Source: Mermis nigrescens (lineage: Eukaryota; Nematoda; Enoplea; Mermithida; Mermithidae). From it: a DNA stretch of 64,000 nucleotides. The stretch is from NCBI GenBank assembly GCA_036768485.1, contig JAVLUZ010000154.1:46003458-46067457 (forward strand), given 5' to 3'. This document shows positions 53,001 to 62,000 of this stretch, piece by piece. Made by a program: the position numbers and the translations under genes. Each line of letters starts with the position of its first letter. The first letter of the stretch is position 1. Below the pieces are notes generated by a model. The model did not search any database. It was not told the DNA's origin and worked only from the letters and a program-made list of their open reading frames with translations.

Positions 53001-56000
53001 TCTTAAAAAAAGGTTAAGAATTTGAAGGTACGATTCTCATTTAATAATCCTTCCAATTTACGAGTAATCACACACGACCGAATACAAAATTTTATTTTTT
53101 TTATTATTGACATTTGGAACTCTTTTTGAAGCCACATAAAGAAATCAAAAAAATTTGTGAACGAGTCAAGGTATATACTGATATTCGGATGGCAGTGTGA
53201 TGGGGCACCACGCCAAAATACCGTTATTTGCATGCAAGAGATTAAGGGATTTATGTACATCTTATGCAAATTCACATGACATGCACATACGAGCATAAAT
53301 GAGGACGGAATCCTACCATCAAACATAGGTATAGGGGGTGAGAGGGGGTATTACAACTATGTACCTAAGGTTTTGGGGAACCCGGCGTTGTCAGGCGATT
53401 TTGAGAAAAGGAAGGGTACTGCAAGACAATTTTTGAGCTTACTGCAAAAAAGGCCGGAATTTCTACATAAAAACAGTAAAAAAGATCACAAATTTCGGGC
53501 GCTTCGAGTCATATTGATAAACTTTTGTATTTTTCATCGCTAGAAACCGACGAAACGACCAAACTTCACAAATAAGGGTCAAGAAACACAGTTTACAGCA
53601 CACATGCTACAGTACCACATTATGGTACACTAAATTGTACATGTGTATGCAAAGTGTACGTTGACTTATGCGGACCATATTTATACTAGTGCGAACAGAC
53701 CCTGTACAAAAACGATGACTACAATTCGCTATATGACCATTTTGGATTTCACTCCCCCCTCTGGTCATCTATACCATGCCCATCTCTACCTATGTACTAT
53801 CAACCCTGAAAATAGGTAGTTTTTATTTCTCCATCATCCTAACTTTCGGACAGAAATTTTCTTTCTTGAGCCTCCTGTATATGTTTGCCAGTTACGACCA
53901 AAAATAAATCGATTACCCTAATAGCCGGCTACAAAATTCCCATAAATTTCGAGCCGGGCATACATAAATGTATAAGAGAATGCATGTAACTTTGGTTCGA
54001 GGCTTAATATCCTAATGCGATTACCTCGTATTCACGTTCGGATTCTGAGTAGAAGTAAAAGACAACAGGCTTGTTCATTCCATGCAATATAATTTGAAAG
54101 CAATGCGTCTGATTGAACAACGACTCGTGTACGTCATAATAAGAGCAATGACACAGATCTAATACAGATTTAGGCTTCGTATGCTGCAATGAGAGCCAAA
54201 ATATTTACTAACATGTGCCACAAATATAAAACAGTTTAGTATCATTGGATAGAAGCAGTCGGCCATTTTTGGCAAATATTCCAATTGTTGTAATTACTGA
54301 AAAATGCCAAACTTTTCGCATCATAATACAAAAATAATATATTCTGTTAAAACCAACAAGAAAAAACACTTATTAACGTAGTATCGCGAGAAGCACCTTC
54401 AGAAAAGCTGTAGAAGCACGTTTTTTTAACCAGAATCGAATTGATTTTTGAAACTTTACGGTTTCCTCTAGAATAGTTTTTGTTTCAAATTGAGGATATA
54501 ATACAAAAAAACCAGAACCATACATGCACAAGGTCAAAAAATTCTCGCATGGGTCGAACAGAGTTTCTTAAGGGTTGGGGGTACATAAATGAGTAGTTAT
54601 TGTTATTTTATGCCAAAGTTTGATACTTAATTCGTTGTACTTGATACTTCATGAATATTTGTTGTTAAATTTACATGAAAATAAATGGCAATAAGGTCGA
54701 AGAAATTACCTTTAACATCAAATATATACGAAATAATGGGAGAAAAGTGTCTGGACGAAAGAATTGAACAGTCTACTGCTCAAAAAATGAGTATATGTAC
54801 CTAAAATTATACTTGTAGATGTCGTTTGACGCTTTTCCACGGTTCGAGCAATAGGTTCCGGTACAAAATGGCCTTAAGGGGTATGCTTTCCAAAAGTACT
54901 GGTAGTTGGAAACCTCCCCAATCCATACCCCCTAGTGTGCATTAGGGATGTTCCGGTTCCAGGTTTTCAAAAAAAATCGGTTCCGGTTCCGGTTCTTAGA
55001 AAACAAGAATTTCGGTTCCGGTTCCGGTTTTTGCGTAACTTGGAACCGTCGGTTCCGGTTCCGGTTCCGGTTCTTCAACTAGAGAACCGTCGGTTCCGGT
55101 TCCGGTTCTCGGTTCCTGTGTTAAAGTAGGTACGCTCTTGATAGCCTGACTTCACCAGAACATATGACGATGTAATCGAAAGATAAATTATTCAGGAAGT
55201 CGTTTCAATCTGGCAACTGCACGTTCAAATAAGTTTTACGTCTAGTTGACAATTTACTTATAAATCACTGAATATTATCTATGTGTTTCTGAATTGGAGG
55301 CTTAGACGAAATCGAAATGCTTAATTCATGACGAAGATCTGCTGCAATTATGGAAAAATAAGTCGAAGAATTTGCCGATTCTCGCGTTTATAGCTAAGCG
55401 GTATCTTGCAGCCAGTGGCGGATCTAGGATTTTCCTAGGGGGCAGTAATCCCAACTTTTCAAAAAACAGTCAAAAATATGTCCAAAAATTTGCCTCTAAC
55501 GCGCGAAACAGCGTTTTTTCGGTGTTTTACAATATATACTTTTACATCAAATCACTTTTGACGCAATATTTTTTCTTAAAATTTTAAAATTTTCGACAAT
55601 TTTGTGCTAAAAATCACTAAAATTATTTGACTTTATCAGAATTCTGGCGCGAAGCAGTTTTTTTGTGCAAGGTCCGTTTGACATATACAAAGATGGTCCC
55701 GAAAAGTCTTTGTACATCGGGAAAAATCTTTGCCGAATGCAAAAAATCGTGGCGCGAAGCGCCGGAAAATTTGTGAGATTAAGACGGATAGACGTCTAGA
55801 AGCATGATTTACAGCTTGATTTACTGTATTTATAGCATTTGATGCGAAACATCGGAATATTTAATTGAAAATAGAAGAAAACTATGCAAAAATAAGCTGT
55901 TTCTGCTGCTAAAATTGTTTTGAAACCTACATGAACAGAAAATGGCTTCCAGGTGGCCAAGAAAGTAAATAAATGCCATTAATAAGTATCATCTGGCGCG

Positions 56001-59000
56001 TAGCGCCGAAAAATTTGAGAAATTATGGTCACTGAGGGCCAAAAAATAATTGTGAATTGTATATCCATTCTTTATCTCGCCAAATATTTTTGGCAAATGG
56101 ATGGGCGGCCCCCCTGCACCCTTAAATTCGCCCCTGCTTGCAGCGCCAGCTACAAGCGTTCTATCGGAACAGCTATTCAGTTGCGCTGGAATCATTTATG
56201 ACCCTCTCAGAAACAGGCTACATGACGAAAAAGCAGAACGACTGTTATTTTTAAAATATAATTTACCCGGAACAATACTAAGTTTTAGTCTGTAAACTTT
56301 TGGGTAATAAAAGATTGAATTGCTGCTTCATGTTTTCACTAGATTTTATGAAGTTCGATTTTTAACTCTAATTTTAAAGAACCGAGAACCGACTCCAAAA
56401 AGATCGGTTCCGGTTCCGGTTTCGGTTCTTAGAAAATCAAAAAATCGGTTCCGGTTCCGGTTCTTAGAATATCAAAAAATCGGTTCTCGGTTCCGGTTCC
56501 GGTTCCAAAAAAATGGTCGGTTCCAGCCGGTTCCGGTTCCGGTTCCGGTTAACCGGCACATCCCTAGTGTGCATATGTGACCAGAACTATTAAACAAATT
56601 TCACTTATATTGCTTACTTAGAAACCAATGAAATGAGAGAAATGCAAACGCTATAAATTGTAATAATTTCTGGATTTATTTAGGTTTTATATCGTTCCTG
56701 TTCTTTCATATTGACTGAACAAAAAACAAGGCAGGCAGGAGATAATGATTAACTGGCTAACACAGCTAGATAATCCTTATCAATGCACAAATTTCGATTA
56801 CTTGCGTGACCAGAGATGAGTGAGAGATCAAAATCAAGCTGCTACATATAATCGCTACGTACTCGTATATGCATACCTTTTCGTTGTCGTAAATGAATAA
56901 TTGTCCTTCCATTTCTTTTAACAGAAAAAACATATATCGCCATTTGTCCTCACTTTTGCCTGAAAACATACAACTATGCATCAAAGGACCACGATAAAAA
57001 AGCATCTCTGTAATCTAATTTTTAAATAAATTTTGCCGCTTTTTCACAGAAGTATATTAGTATGTACGTGGCATAGGAGACCCTCATCCAAGAACGGCAG
57101 CTCCATTCCACGAAATTCAAAATTTTTTCTCCCGGGGCCGTAAATTTACGATTGTCCAATCCAAATCGTTGAGCCATATTATGAAAGGAAGTGGATCATT
57201 TTCAGTAGCATTTTCTGTTAATTTTTCCTTTATATTTATCACAAATTTTTTATTACACATATGTAAATTTTCAACATAAATTTTAGAAAATATAAAACAA
57301 GCATAAGAGACAAACACTGTGATATATACGAGTATGCACATTTGGATAAGTGTGTTTTGAACAGAGATAAACCAAACCTGTGCACCTTGAGCCGTACATG
57401 TGAGGGCTCGAAATTCGAAATTTCAGCTAGGGGTCCCCGACCACTTTTAGGAGGGAATGACCCTCACTTTTTGGTCAGAAATGGCAGAAAAGCACCTAAA
57501 AATGGAACAAAAAATGCTAGTTTCACCTAAAATTCGGGGGAAGTCGAAAATTTTCTGACTTTGGCGGATGGGTGGACGACCAACTTATGGTAGGAGATCC
57601 CCGTCCCCCTGTTAAATGTATGCATTAAGCTGCAAAGTAAATATGCTTCATTTGCATAGGCGGATTGCTTATCTCATCACAACGAAGTCTTAACATTTCA
57701 AGAGCGTAAAAAATAAAATTCTGACACACTTAGCACCTTTGCTGACAGATAACAAAAGAACTCTGCAAAAAGTCTTGCTGAGCTATCAAGCTATTGAACA
57801 CTGGATTCAATACGTGCACCCAGTTGCAAGTTCCTATTACATTATACCATATTCTTTATACTCGTGCATATCATATTTATAATTATTTCATTTTGTATTA
57901 TTCTAACAGTATTGTATATTTTTAATACATACGTGTATTAAAAAATTCATTTGCAAACTAAACGTCCCTACGTCTGGCACACAAACTTGGATTATCTTGT
58001 TTTATGAAAAATGATATAGTTCCTCTTTAAGAATGCACGAAAACCAAAATTATGCATCTGAATTCTTACATTTTTTGTACAGATACCCGCTTTTTGAAAC
58101 TTTTCCGCCGATTGTATTGTAGCTAAACCTATTCAACCTTAATTTTTTGTACAACTCGACGTCTAGCGTATTATTGCTATCGGGCACTTGAAGGCACTGA
58201 AAATAATTATCACTACATATGCACCTACACATTATATCATACATGGCTATTACACGAGATTTTTCAAGGACGCAACACAAACTTTTAAAGTGGGATATTC
58301 AACAAATGTTAGAAAATAGGCAGAATTTATGGCACTTGTAAAGTTTAAAAAAATTCACTTTATCTCAGAAACAGCTTTATTTTACCCAGAAAACATATTC
58401 TTCATGATGGCTTGAAAAGCATGTTTACTAAGTATTTTTAATAAATTCGTTTGATTGGCTTCGAAGAATTTAGAATTTTGGCCGAAAAATGTCTTCATTT
58501 TTATCATTCCCAGCTCAAACCTGGGCTTTTCAAAACATATTAACTGAACGACAAGAAATTATAGGCGAATGCAAGAAAAATATGTAATTCTTTCACTAGC
58601 TTAAACTATTTGCGGTCTCTTTAACAGCCGTTAGAGCAACTAAATAAAAATTTTCTTCTAATCTTAGGGTGGCTTTCAACTTTTTTCAACAAACAAAAAT
58701 AAGGCAAACGTACATACATAATTATACGTTAGGATGGATTATCTTAGTGAATCACAATCAGTGAGATTCATTAACGTTCCAATGGAATAAACATAAATTG
58801 GTTTTATAAACAGCATGCATAAAATAAAGCACTGTTCAATCGTTTCAAAAAAACATGAAAAAATCCTCAACCGTTTTGGAAATCACTTTCCAGAAAAACA
58901 TTTTAAAAAAATCTTATTTCTAATTACCCCACCACAAATAAAAAGATTAGGTTTTTATCTATTTGAGTAAAAACTCAAAACGCACAACGTAGGCTATCAG

Positions 59001-62000
59001 ATTTATCAAACTAATAACGTAGGTACTTAATGAAAATATCGTATTTGCAATACAGAGATTTTTGAAGCCAATACTTAAGAGACGTCTAATTCTATTAATG
59101 ACATACATGCAAAAGGGGCTAAGGGGATCCCACCCAAAGTTGGTCGTCCCCCATCCCCCATAGCCAGAAAATTTCTGACCCCCTCCCCCGGTTTAAAGAA
59201 AAATTGAATTATTAAGCCGTTCTTAGGTGTTTTTGACCAAAAAATTTGAGGTCATTTACCCCACCTCCCCCTTAAATGGCCGGAAGGACCCCCACCGGAA
59301 ATTTCGAACCGTTACATGTGTGATTAGTGGTATTTAAATTCATGTTAAGATATGCTACAGCTATGAAGCTGGATTTTGAGGCAAAGGTACTCTTTCAAAC
59401 AGTTAACTTTGTAGAACATATATAAAAAGCAATCACCTTATAAAGGGGTTTAAGCAACTTTACATCGTCGCATATTTCGCTGTGAGAGTAGCGTTCTATT
59501 ACGTCATGCAACCTGGCTGGAAAATAAGTTTCTCGAAAAAGAGACAACGTACCGACCACACGAATTGTAAAGAAACATATTTTGTAAAAAAAGTAAAAAT
59601 GGAGCAGTACATACATCTAATTTACGAATATTTTCACATTAACGAGAAACATACTGATCAGAAAAAAAGACTGAATCAAAAGCAAATGGATAACTGATTA
59701 ATTATTTGGTCAAAAGTACAGCACTAAATTTTCGACGGAAGTACAATTCTACGCAGGATTTCAAATAATGATCGACAAACATTCAAAAAAGCTGATAAAA
59801 AATAAGAAAAAGAAATATAATAGAAGAAGAATCCTAGGCGATTATCTTAAGTAATAAATGTGCAAAAGGTTGACTCAGAATAGCAATGAAGGTAATTTAA
59901 TTTCACATATATACGTAGTGCTTACGATTTGAAAGTTCTACCAGCCACCTCGTATCGACCGGATTTAAGGGTCCTGATGGCAACTTTTTGTACTTTCTGA
60001 TTAGTGCACACCATCAAAGTAAAATTCTGAGAGCACGTGTCGCTTTGCTTCACAAGAAAACTGCCTTTTCCGGCTAAAACAATAAGTTCTTCTGCTAGCA
60101 TGCTTGTCTTACGAACGTATGTACGTGTTCTTGAAGGGTTTGACCCCGCAGAATTACTGCTGGTCCCCATAGTTGTCGATTTTCCGAACAATCTTAGAAA
60201 GTGTGTTTCATTAGAGATTTTAGCTATATTTTGGCTCAAAAGCGTCAAATTATACATACTAATGTTTTGACTACCTCTATATAAATTTTGTTCAATTTTC
60301 TAAATTTTTCTTTAAATTTTTTTTGAAATTTTTTATGTTTTTACACTACTCGCCACGAAAGTTGACGCTCTAATATGCCCTAGAGGATGATAGAGCTTAT
60401 TTTGGATATGTCTTTAACACGTCGGTCCTATTTCCGCCCACGCATGACCGACGTGTTAAACATATATCCTTTAACAAGCTCTATCATCCTGTGAAGCATC
60501 AGCGTTCGTGGCGAGCACTGTATGTTCTAGCAAGAACGAGTTGCGTCTAAAACGTCGAAAACAGTATTATTGACGTGTACCCATGGTTTTAAGCCCAAAA
60601 AGGGCACTAATTCATCGAGACCTACCACACCCCATAATTCCGATGTTGCGTAATGTGTGCTTAAGGGCAGTGATAGATGACAATAAAATGGTAAATTATG
60701 TAGCCAACTGCATATTAACTAAAGAAGCCAGAAAACGTGTTCTACTACGAAAAGAATTTCAATAAGCGCCAATTTGTCGTATAAGTTTTTGGTTTCGTAA
60801 CCAGATAAAACCAATGCAATGCCATCCATAAACAAGAGGGTTTTTTGACAAGTTATACAAAAAAGATGCATATCCTATTTTCTGTAGACCGATTTTTTTC
60901 TGCAGATTTAAAACTCTTCGTTTTAAATCAGAAAAAGTTTTTTGATGAAAAATCACACGCTTATGTAATAAGCGGGTGGCTTTAGTAGCCGCTTTTTTCT
61001 TGTATGTTGACTCAAAAATTTAAATTCGTGCACAAGTTTTCGTGAAATAGACTATAGTATTATGCAGATGAATATCCAGGCCGAGACGACAAAATCAAAA
61101 ATATGTACATACGTGTAATGGCTAGAAATCTCGGGAGGCAGAGTCCTCAGCCATGTTTAGAAGGGGAGAAAGACCAACAATTTTAGGCCAAAAATGACCA
61201 AAAAAGCACAAAAAAGTCAAAAATCGTATGTTTTTTTCGAAAATCGGGATGGTCAAAAATTTCTGCTGTTGAGGAATGGAGGGAGGTCCAACTTTGGGCG
61301 AGGGATCCCCCTTCCCCTGTTACATGTATGAATATGTATAGTGAGTAATGCAGCCTGATCCGTTCCAAACAAATTTTTCCAATTATTACAGATTTTGAAT
61401 GGCTTGGTCAGGTACGAATAAAGTTACATCACATTGTAGTTTAAATAACGCTAGCATATGTACTAAACGATTTTCATTGAACAGTTTTTGATCTGCAAAT
61501 TATGAGTAACGCAGGTGCTATAGAAGCTTTAGGTAATTTTGTAATAAGTTGAAGATAATTTTAATTTTGTTTACTTCTGGCAATTTTATTTTCAGACGAT
61601 TAATTTTCTAATTAATTTTTAATATTTCGAAATTTAAGAGAATTTTTATGATTTTTATTATAAATCTTGCTTAAAGGCTCAAAAATTACGGACCATGCTA
61701 CACACATCTTGTTGAGGCTTTTATTTCTAAGGTTATGTATATACAGATTACCTTTAGCAAGCATAAACGCAGCTTCCGAAGTATCCAAATTATCATAAAA
61801 GTATGGCAAGTCGATTGGCGCTAAAGATTCTGATGTCTAAAAATTGCAAAAAACGGATTAGCAAAACCTTAAAATCTGAGAAAATCGATAAGTTTTATTG
61901 TCTTAATCTTTCTAAATAAATGTGCTGGAGAATCAAAATCAAAAACCAAAAAAAACAAAAAATTTAAAACAACCAAAACCAAAAAATAAAACACCATGCA

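Larger units (their letters stand above)
54943..56566 (+). mobile_element. hAT element with GGTTCC subterminal arrays
   Basis: Ends TAGGGATGTTCCGG and CCGGCACATCCCTA, flanked by perfect GTGTGCAT duplications (54935-54942 and 56567-56574). CGGTTC units fill 54953-55125 and 56380-56551. Inside is the 3' end of a hAT transposase, split by the family H element at 55413-56136. It lies in a RasGAP intron. Confidence 0.95.

Noticed and set aside
54953..55125. GGTTCC array considered as telomeric or satellite DNA
   Set aside because: It sits just inside hAT ends with a perfect 8-bp duplication and is mirrored at the other end, so it is part of the transposon.
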